This document shows positions 23,913 through 34,378 of a DNA stretch of 64,000 nt, one piece after another. The position numbers were made by a program, and so were the translations under genes. A model generated the notes under the pieces. It was not told the origin of the DNA, made no database searches, and was given only the letters and a program-made list of their open reading frames with translations. How positions within the stretch are numbered: position 1 is the stretch's first letter; every line of letters starts with the position of its first letter. This DNA is from Scolanthus callimorphus (Eukaryota; Cnidaria; Anthozoa; Actiniaria; Edwardsiidae): assembly GCA_033964015.1 (NCBI GenBank), contig CM066913.1:25694790-25758789 (forward strand), in the 5' to 3' direction.

Positions 23913-23978
23913 TGTGAATTAGCGAAGAAAGAAGCCGAGGAAGCATATAACGAAGTAACGGAAGTCGCAAGTAAAGAG
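23913..23978 (+). CDS. BAR-domain sorting nexin, exon fragment 2
   Basis: A 66-bp exon in phase 0 at both ends, with acceptor ttgttacttag and donor GAG|GTATGC. It encodes CELAKKEAEEAYNEVTEVAS followed by KE: a charged amphipathic helix that matches the BAR segment following the exon at 22,112 in sorting nexins ('xxxFExISExAKxE' region). Correct phase and order of both exons make a host gene likely. Further exons were not recognised downstream, possibly because of the large foldback element that starts at 24,236. Confidence 0.5.
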
Positions 23979-24231
23979 GTATGCCCAGGGCTATCGGCAT
24001 GACGCTTGATTAGCATTTTTTCAAGGATCACATCGCTTCGAAATTGTTTAACTAAGCTGGTTTGCATAGTTTTTCATTAATTTCCTAACCCGCAGGTTCT
24101 TTGAACGTTATGTATACCATAATATACATAGGAAAAGTTGCACCAGTTTTATTAGGTGGGACGTGTTCCTACAGGTGTCAAAATGATATAGTGCCGTGCC
24201 ATTCGAAAACGTCAAGACAGAATCTTGCAAT
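23979..24231. other. Intronic or intergenic
   Basis: Nothing recognised between the exon and the foldback element. Confidence 0.4.
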
Positions 24232-24235
24232 TTAA

Positions 24236-25966
24236 GGTGACTCATTCGAAATTCAAAATGCGCAAATCTGCGTCGCCAAACTCAAGGCTATAACTTTTGT
24301 CCCCTATTGTTATAATTCATTTTTCAAATCCTACTTTAATGATGTATAAATCAGTTATTAATAACCGATCTTCTTGGAAACTTTTTTAGAAGTCACAATC
24401 AAAATTTTTGTGAGGCCCTAATTTCATATTCAGGTCGTACTAGAAAAAAATTGCCGGTTTTTTTGGCTCAAACTCCAGGAATCGATTCCAGTTGAAGTAA
24501 TCTCAAATCGAGCTAAATTACAGAAAATTCGTCGGAACAGAAACGCGGTAATAAAAATGCCGTCAACTTTGGCCAAATTAGAACGCTGATTCAGCTTGGC
24601 TTGAAATGAATTTTAATAGTGCTCCGAAAACTCATTATTTGGGGCTCTTCCTTCGGCACTATATTGAATAGTAACGTACTAAACTTTACCGAAGGTCAGA
24701 TTGTAAACACCATGAACTACTAAAATGTTGGAAAATTATCTACCGAGGAAAGAAATCGTGAAAGCGCAATGAATTTATTACAAGAATGTCGCGTTAAAAT
24801 GTGTCGTTATTACGTATAACTTCTTGCTAAGATTTATATAGACGAAAAGCTTGTGGCATTGGTAAAACTAAGTAACCAACTTTGACCATTATATGTGCTT
24901 GTTTGATGTAGAAGAAAATTACAAAGTTACGACATTCACCCTCTAGTCTACCTCTAGTCTTGCACGCAGATTTGAAGCTCTCTTGTTTATGAATGGTAAT
25001 GAAATCTGACGTTTCGCAAGGGGGAGCACATTTAGGCCTACTCTAATCAGCGAACAAAGAAAGCTTTTATCATAGCAAGTTTTTATGTTCCATAGGGACT
25101 TAATCAGACAATTGCTATTTTCGGAGCGTGACTGCTATTGATTAGATTTGGCCTAATGAGCTCCCCCTGGAAAAACGTCAGATTTCATTATCATTCATAA
25201 ACAAGAGAGCTTCAAATCTGCGTGCAAGAGTAGAGGGTGAATGTCGTAACTTTGTAATTTTCTTCTATACCAAATAAGCACACATAATGGTCAAACTTGG
25301 TTACAAAGGTTTACCATTGCCACAAGGTTAACGTCTATATATATCTTAGCAAGAAATACTACGTAATAACAACTCATTTTAACGCGACATTCTTGTAATA
25401 AATTCATTGCGCTTTCACGATTTCTTTCCTCGGTAAATAATTTTCCAACACTTTAGTAGTTCATCGTATTTACAATCTCACCTTCCGTTAAGTTTAATAC
25501 ATTACTATACAATATAGTGCCGAAGGAAGAGCCCCAAATAATGAGTTTTCGGAGCACTATTAAAATTCATTTCAAGCCAAGCTGAATCAGCCTTCTAATT
25601 TGGCCAAAGTTGACGGCATTTTTATTACCGCGTTTCTGTTCCGACGAATTTTCTGTAACTTAGCTCGATTTGAGATTACTTCAACTGGAATCGATTCCTG
25701 GAGTTTGAGCCAAAAAACCGGCAATTTTTTTTTCTAGTACGACCTGAATATAAAATTAGGGCCTCACAAAAAATTAGATTGTGACTTCTAAAAAATGTTC
25801 CAAGAAGATCGGTTATTAAGAACTTATCTATACATCATTAAGGTAGGATTTGAAAAAAGAATTATAACAATAGAGGAAAAGACACAAAAGTTATAGCCTT
25901 GAGTTTAGCGACGCAGATTTGCGCTCTAGACACAGTGGGTGCATTTTGAATTTCGAATGAGTCACC
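24236..25966. mobile_element. 1.73-kb Kolobok-like foldback element, TTAA TSD
   Basis: The element starts GGTGACTCATTCGAAATTC and ends GAATTTCGAATGAGTCACC (the last bases before TTAA), with TTAA at 24,232-24,235 and 25,967-25,970. The two arms, about 780 bp each, are near-reverse complements from end to end, leaving only about 160 bp of centre near 25,020-25,180. TTAA duplications are typical of Kolobok and piggyBac; the non-CCC ends favour Kolobok. No transposase is seen. Transcription across it would make a long hairpin RNA. Confidence 0.8.
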
Positions 25967-25970
25967 TTAA

Positions 25971-27356
25971 GCTTTATTCGAAAAGAATGCACAGCTTGGC
26001 TACGGCAAAGTCACACTTGAAGTCAAAAGTAAACTTCGATAACAAATACTAACAAGAAAAAAGCCCGTCACTTTGTGACGCTAGAAGACTCAGCCTGAGT
26101 TCCCCCTTCCTTAAACTGCTGATTTACATTACTAATGCTCTGGTCTCCCTGATTTTGGTGGAGAAAATGACGCACGTGTGTCTTGATGAGTCAGTCCGGT
26201 TCTGAAATCTGTCTAAGTCCGAAGAACCCGCTAAAATTGAAAACGCCAAGCCTGCTACACAGAAAAACCATTTGACTTCGGAATTGTTTGTAGCGGAGCT
26301 CCTTAGCTTCCGAAGGCCGCAGAGCGGAGCACCATAGGTATCGCAGGAAGAATTCAATAGCTCCAAACAGAAGCAGGTATACGATCGACATGATTTTTCA
26401 TCGTTCAGCGGTATTCTCTGGTATCGCGGGCGCGTCCGTGTCTGCCTGTCTGCGCGCCCCACCACAGGTAACCCCGGAACTGTCTGTCATTTTTCTGAAC
26501 TGGACTCTGTCTGTACAGAGTTTTTTTCTAGCTGATAAAAAATCGATGACAAGACGAGAAAGATGAAGACAGAATTTTAATAGAAGAGCAGAAAGAAATT
26601 CGAGGAGAGAGCTAGAAACAGCGCCGCCAAAGAGAGTGAAGTGAACAATACACAACGCGCGACGGTTTTTACTCTTTCATCAAAAAATGCATCACGTTTG
26701 AAATCAAGCTGACAAATCACGATTTTAGAAAATGAGTTACCAGCGGGAAGAAGTTGAGACCGATGTCATATTATGAAAAAACGTTTGTCGCCGGGAAAGA
26801 AGCAAAGCGAGTACAGAAGAATACAGTATACAGGGAAGTGGAAAAAAAGACGGATGAAGAGCAGCGGCTTAGCACTAATAGCGCGCACGAGAAGACGCAA
26901 GCAACGACGCATTTTCGAGGTAGGTACTTGAACTTCACACGCTCAACCATTGTGGTTTAAGTTTTTTTTTTGTTGATTGCCGATCAAAATACCGTATTTT
27001 CTAGTGACAACTGCCGTGTGGCTGTGTTTATACTTTTGGCGGGGAGACTCCGGAGAAAGTCATGAAGAAAAGAAGTGTCACGCATGGAAGCCATCTTGAG
27101 CTCGCGAACTTTGGTCATCATAGGCATAGGCGGCAAAAAACAGTGAAAGGCAGTCTCAAAGAAGCTCCAAACTTCCGATTTAGATAATGGTACAATGATT
27201 CTTGAATTTTCTAATGTGTCTAAGCTATTCTTAAAATTGAGACATTTTCGACTTCTCAATTTGGTTCGGCTACAACGAGTTTTCAGGAGTGAGAAAGACG
27301 GGTCGATTTACGAGCGAGGGCCGATAATAAAACTTTTGTTTAATTTAATTTTGTAG
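25971..27356. other. Intergenic, no supported gene
   Basis: Several overlapping frames at 26,120-26,960 lack recognisable domains. A donor-like 'cgaggtaggtac' at about 26,917 follows a basic frame, but no acceptor-flanked partner is evident. Confidence 0.4.
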
Positions 27357-27417
27357 AAATTCCCAAGATGTATCCTGGCTCCAGGGGATGCTTCACAGAG
27401 TATTTCACATATGACAG
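27357..27417 (+). CDS. Possible host exon, pair member 1, unknown product
   Basis: Acceptor aattttgtag and GC-type donor GACAG|GCAAGT bound a 61-bp stretch whose only suitable frame reads IPKMYPGSRGCFTEYFTYD. It leaves two bases that join in phase with the exon at 29,117. No family is recognised. The intron to the next exon contains the inverted-repeat element at 27,645-28,918. Confidence 0.4.
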
Positions 27418-27644
27418 GCAAGTGGAGAGCTATCTAGGCATAATTATTGCTCTTTGTCAATTTATGCACTGGCATTTTGGTGTCAAAACGACAGAAGGCA
27501 TGAACTTAGAAGTGGAAATGTATAAATTTTGCTCAACATAGATGTTAATTTTGCTCAACATAGACACAATCGATAGTCTATAGTTAAGAAATATTGCTTG
27601 AAGTTTTGACAGTCCCCTGAAATTAATTTCATAACATAGTATTG

Positions 27645-28918
27645 CCTGTATCATCAGGCACTCCTATCATTTATTTTTTCAGTAATAATAAACAAATATT
27701 ATCTAACTTGCCTTCCAATAGAAGACTACTTTGTGAGGGTCCCTAAAATGCTCTGGATCATCTGCATCCCAAAAGCTGGACATGCATCACCATTTTGGGA
27801 ACCAAAAAAATTAAATGAAATACTCCCTCGATCTTAGTCTCATTCAAGGTTGCATATTTCTTTGTTAATTTGTTGTTATCACTGTCTTTTTGTGAATGGA
27901 ATATACAGATACCTTGAATGTACTAAAAAATACATTGAAGATACATGTATAAAGATGTATGTTATTTTTTTATTATTATGTATAAATAAATAAATGAATA
28001 TTATTCATTCAGCATATTTTCACGCTTCTGATTAGTTGAGCATCACCAGCAAATGCCATCGATGATGTCAAAGATTGGATAAGTGGAAAATTATTGCAAG
28101 CATGACATCAAACGCTTGTAGTCAGGATGGCAAACTGCCTGCTCTCTCAAAGAATTAAAGCGGGGACATTACAGCTAAAATCGTTGCATCGCGACCCGCG
28201 TTTTCAAAACATCGATTTGTTTTTGGCTTTTCTGTTCTGCCAGTCAAACCTTATGAGCCAATCAGATTCTTTCCCTGTTTTGCCTAGTGCGGTTTCCTGG
28301 CATTCCGTCACGACGTTGTCTGGTTTTAGTTCGGAGAAAAGCCATTTGACAGCACTAGGCAAGAGTTTCATTGGCTCAGATAGTTTGATTGGCGGAACAG
28401 CAAAGCCAAAAACAAATTGATGTTTTGAAAATGTGGTTCGCGATGCAACGGTTTTAGCTGTAATTTTGAATGAACAACAATACAATTGAAAGTTTGAATG
28501 AATAATAAAACAATCAATGAATTCAGCTTTGTATGATATGGATAATACAATGTATAAGATCTCAGGGGTGTTATCCACATGAGCCTTTGCCGTCAATGGA
28601 TAACACCCCCTCCATCTGAATAATTATCCATATATATTAATTGCTAAGCATAATGGTTACATCCAATCATCAAGTTTATTTCATTGAACTAAAGAATATT
28701 TTATCAAATTACCCAGACAACCTTGAATGAGACTAATATCTAGGGAGAATTTCATTTAGTTTATTTTTGGTTCCCAATATGGAACCAGAGGATCCAGAGC
28801 ATGTTAAGGACTCCTCACAAAGTGTTCATCTATTGGCAGGCAAGTAGATAGTATTTGTCATTATTATTGAAAAAAATAAATAGTGATAGGAGTGCCTGAT
28901 ACAGGCATCAGATAATTG
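27645..28918. mobile_element. 1.27-kb inverted-repeat element in an intron
   Basis: Outer arms of about 200 bp (27,645-27,850 and 28,719-28,918) start near 'caggcactcctatca'. A separate palindrome is nested inside at 28,158-28,470, with arms containing 'acagctaaaatcgttgcatc' and a loop of about 90 bp. Open frames inside are repeat by-products. It lies between the exons at 27,357 and 29,117. Confidence 0.7.
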
Positions 28919-29116
28919 TGTTTGATATATTCATAAATACTTGATTTGATTAACTCATTTTTGTGGCTCTTACAAAAACAATGGTACTCCAGTATGTTCA
29001 GCTACTTAAATACTATACCTGTAAGTTTCCATATGCATGGTTTACATAAGACTGGTTAATAAAAGATCTGTCTTCAAGGGTCATCAGACTTATTGGGTAT
29101 TTTCTTTAAATTTCAG

Positions 29117-29168
29117 TGACACAACAGCAGCCAGAGGTGGCTTTTGGACAGACCATACCATGAAACAA
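29117..29168 (+). CDS. Possible host exon, pair member 2, unknown product
   Basis: Acceptor ttaaatttcag and donor CAA|GTAAAA bound 52 bp reading DTTAARGGFWTDHTMKQ. The leading base completes the serine codon begun at 27,416-27,417. The in-phase join with the upstream exon is the main support. No family is recognised. Confidence 0.4.
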
Positions 29169-29620
29169 GTAAAACATAATTAGAGCAGTTTCCACATGAC
29201 TGTCATGAATAATTACAAATAACTTGGTAATTGCGATTGGTTTGGGTTGTGATTGGTTAAGAGCATGGTCTTTGAACCTTAAGCCAATCAGATCGTGTAG
29301 AGAAAATAATTACACAATTACTTCTAATTAAATCACTCACAAAAAGGAGAGAATATTGTGAATCTCCTTGCTCTCTGATTGGTTAATTGTTAAGTTTCTA
29401 TTGCATTTGATAGGATAGTGAATTACTCATGGATTACTTTCACGGCAGTTACGTGAAAGCCGCTATACAGTGTATTTCTACTATAAATACTTGTCAATAG
29501 AATCGGTTAGACAGCATAATGCTAAATGATGCGAATGTTGTAAACTTATTTAAAAATTTGGAGAAGACATCCTCCTTTCTAGTGTCCTCTGTTGTAAAAA
29601 AATTGGCAGCGAAACTTGAT
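29169..29620. other. Intron-like or intergenic, nothing recognised
   Basis: No further exon of the preceding pair was found. The frame at 29,519-29,725 overlaps the next MITE. Confidence 0.4.
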
Positions 29621-29628
29621 ATGCTACA

Positions 29629-29980
29629 CCCAGGGGGGACTCCCCTATTTTTCGGGCGGGGGCGCTCGTCAGGAACTTTAAATTTCACCCCTAAAGAGGC
29701 ACCATACATGGCGTCGCTTAGTTGACTTTCACTCCTAAAAGGTACCAGCAAGACATTTTCCCTCATAAGGGAAAATACGGGAAAATACGTCTGAAATTCA
29801 GGCTACAACAAGTGTTATTTGTTTGATTTGCTAGAAGGGACCTCTAACGGGTACCTATGTAGAAAAATTTGAAAAAAAGTTCTCAGAATTTTACCCCCTA
29901 AAAGGTGCCAGAGGTCTGATTTTAAACCCTAAAAGGTACGACGAGCACCCGTGCCCCTAAAATAGGGGAGTCCCCCTGGG
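29629..29980. mobile_element. 352-bp hAT-like MITE
   Basis: Ends CCCAGGGGGGACTCCCCTAT and ATAGGGGAGTCCCCCTGGG are inverted. The flanks ATGCTACA (29,621-29,628) and ATGCTACG (29,981-29,988) match at 7 of 8 positions, fitting an 8-bp hAT target duplication with one later change. Internal 'acccctaaaaggt' repeats are present; no coding content. Confidence 0.7.
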
Positions 29981-30137
29981 ATGCTACGGTCCTGTGATTC
30001 TTATTAATTGTGTGTCTATTGTATTGTTCGTATTAATTATTCATGCATTTTTAAGCATGAAATATAAACTTCTTGTCTTACTTAATGTATAATAGGTTTG
30101 GCTATTAAGTATGTTCTGCACAATTGTCCATCAGGAA

Positions 30138-30180
30138 GGGGGGGGGGGGGGGGGGGGGGGGGGGGTGGGGGGGGGGGGGT
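30138..30180. repeat. Poly-G tract (G28-T-G13-T)
   Basis: A 28-G run, one T and a 13-G run. Copy number may be unreliable in any assembly. Confidence 0.9.
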
Positions 30181-30397
30181 GGTGATCTGGTTGGTCCAGT
30201 TGGTCTCAATCAATGCAGAATTTTGCTAATTGTGTAAAAGGTTCCAAAATAAACTTTATCACTGAGTGCGGGTAGCCATACTGTAATACATACCCTATCA
30301 CAGCCACCAAAACATACCCTAGCATACCCATCTACCATATACGAGGGAGTGCCCCACCCCATGCCAATTGGGCAGTCACACCTCCCCTCGGAATTCC

Positions 30398-30565
30398 TCG
30401 GAATTCCAGGGTGGGTGGTTGAAGTAGAGCTTGGAATTCCAGGGTAAGTACCCTTAAATACGAAATTCCAGGTGGGTTAGCGCAATTTCCAGGGTGGTCA
30501 TAAGAAAATCAATGGAATTCCAAGGGTGGGTGGTTCAAATTAAAAAAATCCAGGGTGGGTAGCTG
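30398..30565 (+). repeat. Imperfect tandem ggaattccagggtgggt units
   Basis: Five or six degenerate copies of ggaattccagggtgggtggt with variable spacing of about 25-45 bp. No coding content. Confidence 0.6.
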
Positions 30566-30640
30566 TGACTGGGGTCCTCAACATGGGAGGTGCGAATTTT
30601 TTTTGCGACTGCCCATTCCTTCATACCCGAGAAAAATATA

Positions 30641-30754
30641 CACTTAATGACTGCTCCCGAGGGAAACATCAGTTTTGTTTCCCGAGAATCTCGATGTTTC
30701 CCGAGACGAAGTCGAAACAAAACTGGTGTTTCCCGAGGGAGTAGTCATTAAGTG
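30641..30754. repeat. Palindromic hairpin
   Basis: cacttaatgactgctcccga pairs with its reverse complement ending cattaagtg; the arms also contain 'gggaaacatcagttttgttt'. Several 'cccgag' units repeat inside. Confidence 0.75.
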
Positions 30755-31001
30755 TTTTGTTATATAGCAGAAAATATACTGCAATTATTAAGTCAAAACA
30801 AATGTATTTCAAGAATGAAAAGAGAAGTTACAAAGTTTGCGCGCGACTGCATCATGTAAAGGGAAAACACTCATAAACAAACAACACAATTTTCTTGCAT
30901 TAGCAAAAACTTATCAAAATTAGCAAAGGTTTTTAAAAAGACTCGCGTGTTTACAATAAACTTTCTCTTTTTTTCCGCTCTCAAACGCGACGCGCGAAAG
31001 C

Positions 31002-31056
31002 AATATTCCCCGACCAGTCAATAATTTTTCGAAATATTGACTGATCGGGGAATATT
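31002..31056. repeat. Short strong hairpin
   Basis: aatattccccgaccagtcaa with 'taat' pairs with its near-perfect complement over about 24 bp. Confidence 0.75.
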
Positions 31057-31317
31057 TGATTTGTACTTCACCACGTCACCTTGATTTAGCCAATAAGAGC
31101 GCGCGCTCGGTTGGAGTGAGCACTCGCTATATAACAATGTTACTTATTGACTGTTCAAGTTTTAGCTCACGCAATCCTGCTCTAAATTACATATAAGTTT
31201 TGCGCTTGTAATCTAATAGTAGGATCCCAGATTTTGGAATGACACATTAGTTTTTATGGTTTCAACAAGAAAAACTCATGTCAAATAACGTATTATTGCA
31301 CTTTTCCATTCACATGG

Positions 31318-32621
31318 AAAAAATATGTAACCGGGAGCTCCGCTTTTAGCCATTGGCTAAATCTATATATCATGCTTATTATATCTCAGCAAGGAAGAGA
31401 AGAAACAGGTAAAGTAAAATTGTTCTAAGAAATTTTTAGTTTATCATAGGATTTTTTTTAGAGAATTTTATTCATGGCTTAGCGTGCGCTCTGTAGGCAG
31501 TGCCAGTGGTGTAAGTTTCAAACTTGAATGAAAATTTTTCTCATCTCAAATCTTTCGAATTAAAATTATCCCTGCACATATCAGTAAGTAATTTGTTATA
31601 GAACCATTTAGGTTTGGATGTCTATGGTGCTTTCGGCTGAGGGAAATTAGTTCTTTTTTAGTTTATGTGGGAGATTTCAACATGGCCGCGCGATGGCGGC
31701 TTTGTCCCTCGCTGAAAAAATCGCTTGAATTAGAACTTAGCCAAAGGTGAATCTTTTCCAACAAAAACACGCCCACTGGAGAGATTTCCTTCTTCTCTTC
31801 GGGTTTGTGTCCTTCGTTTTGCGATACAGCGTAAGTATTTATACTTAGAGAATATTATTCATGGCTTTGCTTTGTGTAAATATGTCACTCATTTCGCGCT
31901 CATCGACGCTCAGGAAAGCAAGGCACTGGTGTACGTTTGTTCAAGCTGAATGAAATTTGTTCTCAACTTAAAGCTTTCGAATAAGAATTGTCCCTGCACA
32001 TTCCTGCAAGTAATCTGTGACAGAACCATTTAGGTCTGAATAACTATGGTGCTTTCGGCTGTGCGAACTGAGTTCTTTTTTAGTTTCTGTGGGAGATTTC
32101 AAAATGGCGGCGATGGCAGCTTTGTCCCTCGCTTAAGAAATCGCTTGAATTAGAACTTAGCCCAGGGTGAATCTTTTCCAACCAAAACACGCTCACTGTC
32201 GCGAGATTTCCACCTTTCTGGAAGTTTGTGAACTTCTTTTGGCGAACGATTTAGCCAATCAGAAACGTTTGCGCAGACAACCCGATTATAATAGTATAGA
32301 TTTCACGGGTATCACCTGGTAATTGTTTATTATTATACATTGAACTCACTATCGCAAATCTGATTGGTCGAGAGCAAACAATCAATTCTCAACGTTACGT
32401 GAACTTGGCATGCTAAATGCAATATCTGCAGTAGATATTGCATTTAGCGTGTCAAGTTCAAAGTCGGTCGTTCCCAAGCCCCTCGTCCGTGTCTGCATTT
32501 TGAATTTGAATAAAACCAATTCGAATGAAGTCATTCGGCATCGTATCAATTTGTCTTCTTTAAAATGTAATAGATAGATTTAGGCACTGGCTAAAAGCGG
32601 ATCTCTCGGTTACATATTTTT
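31318..32621. mobile_element. 1.3-kb TIR element with a 387-bp tandem duplication
   Basis: Ends aaaaaatatgtaaccgggag and tctcggttacatatttttc are inverted, and the arms run about 45 bp through 'cttttagcc..tggctaaatctat'. Inside, a unit starting agagaattttattcatggct at 31,460 recurs at 31,847 with clear similarity over about 370 bp (period 387). Each unit contains an 'AtGGCsGC..ATGGC' YY1-like block. Diverged terminal sequences also occur at 5,349 and 12,467. The right part also contains the repeat at 32,330-32,560. Confidence 0.65.
32330..32560 (-). repeat. Inverted copy of the 14.5-15.2 kb repeat family
   Basis: 'cttggcatgctaaatgcaat' and 'tgtcaagttcaaagtcggtc' match, in reverse orientation, the repeats at 14,600-15,080, including a hairpin around 'tgcaatatctgcagtagata'. 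Confidence 0.65.
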
Positions 32622-32693
32622 CTGTGTTAATGAGACCAAACGATTGCCATTGCACATAGCCTGTCTGTCACTGTCATACCACGTGACTAAGCA

Positions 32694-32880
32694 CGTGCAC
32701 TAATAATGATAATGATAATGATTAAAATTATAATAAATGTTCTAAAGCGCTTTACAAATATATATAGATAAGAATAGGTAAAAATAAATAATTATAATCA
32801 TAATGATATTACTTAGGATTTGAATGATTTAAAAATTAAAACAATGCTTATATTCATATATATTTATAGGGTGATCTGAA
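32694..32880 (+). repeat. Dispersed repeat with gcgctttacaa core
   Basis: Simple gataat repeats lead into ttctaaagcgctttacaaat and then 'agataagaataggtaaaaat'. The second copy is split in two at 38,218-38,293 and 39,886-40,015. Confidence 0.7.
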
Positions 32881-33079
32881 AAATCGTAAAGTTAAATTAT
32901 TTTCTGCACTTAGTTCCGAAAATAACTTATTTATGCTTTCTGCTTCCCTTCTACAAAAACAGACAAATGTAGAAACAATATATTTATTGTTTTTGGCAGG
33001 AAAGAGCTATGCAGATCTAGTAAGAATTAAATCTGAGAAATGATAAAGAACGGGAAGACGAAGGGAAGCTAAAAAGCAA

Positions 33080-33594
33080 CTAAACAAACACAAAACTTTT
33101 ACTTAACTTTCGTAGCTGATTAGATTGTGCCAAGGATTTTTTCTTTTTTAAAGCTCTCTGCTCTGCGGCACGGATCTTCTCTGAACCAGAAGCCACTTCG
33201 TCTGACAAGTATTCGTCCACAGCAGCCCAACCTGCTTCGGACTTATCCGCGATACGAATGAGCTTATTTCTCTTCTTGATGGATTTCTCGGCAGAATTTA
33301 GAACCGCATCCAACTTGATCAACTGAGCTGAAAAGCTGGCGTTTTCAGAATCCTCTAAGTCAATAGAGTCTTTCAACGATTTAACAATCTCAACGGACTG
33401 GTCAACTTTCTCTAAAACTTCAGAATTAAATTCAAACTGTTTCTTATTACCAGAAAACTTGAAGTTAATAGAGCTGTCTAGTTTAAGCTTTTTAGTCAGT
33501 GACTCTTTTTGGTCTTGAGAGATTTCTCTTTTTAAAGAATCAATTTGGTATCGAAATAGGACTTGAGCGTATCAATTGTCTCCGGATCAGCCAT
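33080..33594 (-). pseudogene. Gag-like ORF of a DIRS/Ngaro-type retrotransposon, one frameshift
   Basis: The reading starts at ATG 33,594 (MADPETIDTLKSYFDTKL), shifts frame near 33,540, then continues openly to the stop at 33,080, about 170 residues in all. Blocks such as 'RNKLIRIADKSEAGWAAVDE' and 'KIRAAEQRALKKKK' are ones I associate with the first ORF of cnidarian tyrosine-recombinase (DIRS/Ngaro-type) elements. That link is from family memory and not certain. It is charged and probably coiled coil. The expected RT-RNaseH and recombinase ORFs are absent, so it is a fragment. (AATAAT)n simple sequence lies directly 5'. Confidence 0.45.
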
Positions 33595-33639
33595 TTCTAG
33601 TAAAATCAACAGACGCCAACTAGACTGAAATGCTCTAAG

Positions 33640-34374
33640 AGTAATAATAGCAATAACAATAATAATAACCTTTATTCCAAAATCAAAACTATACAAATTT
33701 CTAATCATTTACAATATAAAAATGTCTTATTAAAATTGGAAAACTATTTACAAAGTCGTCAAAGAAAATTATGTTGAACTAAAGAATAAATTATTTAAAA
33801 GCGAAACTGGAGATAAAGCTTAAAATAGGCCAGCTTCAGCGAGAGAAGTCCTTCGGGACTTCACGTGACTTAAAAGGGACTCTGGAACCCCTTACACATG
33901 TGTGAACGGTTCTTAAAATACCGAATGACAACTGGATGCGCAGCCAGGAAATAGTACTATATTCTCACTTGGTCCCATTGTGCTTTATATAAGTTATGGG
34001 AAGGAGACCTGGCTCCGCTTATCTGACACCTTCCCGTGCGGAGTTCAGCAATAGCGCTATTCACTGTTTATCAACATTGCTATTCTAATGCTAATGTGCC
34101 AACCGTAGATTGAACAGCGCCCTTTGTTCTGTGAACCAATCGATCTCTGGTTGGCACATATGGATGACGTAAGCATGAACAGCGCTATACCTCTCTGACT
34201 TTACTATTCCCAAAACTCAGAAGAATCCTAAATCCTTCCCGTAAATAAATAAATAAATCCTACCCTTCCCAAAACTCAGAACCATTTTAATACGAATTCA
34301 CATAACTCAGAAATATTATGGATACCCTCTGACGTTCGCCATAACCCAGGCCGAACATAGAAAAATTGGCTATT
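33640..34374. other. Intergenic; (AAT)n-rich then unrecognised
   Basis: AAT-type simple repeat at about 33,640-33,672. The rest shows no gene or complete repeat. Confidence 0.45.
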
Positions 34375-34378
34375 TTAA

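Noticed and set aside
26124..26960. Cluster of overlapping 60-113-codon frames on both strands
   Set aside because: No domain, no coherent splice sites and mutually overlapping frames; chance frames in a GC-richer patch.
28127..28596. 97- and 130-codon frames on opposite strands
   Set aside because: They arise from the nested palindrome at 28,158-28,470.
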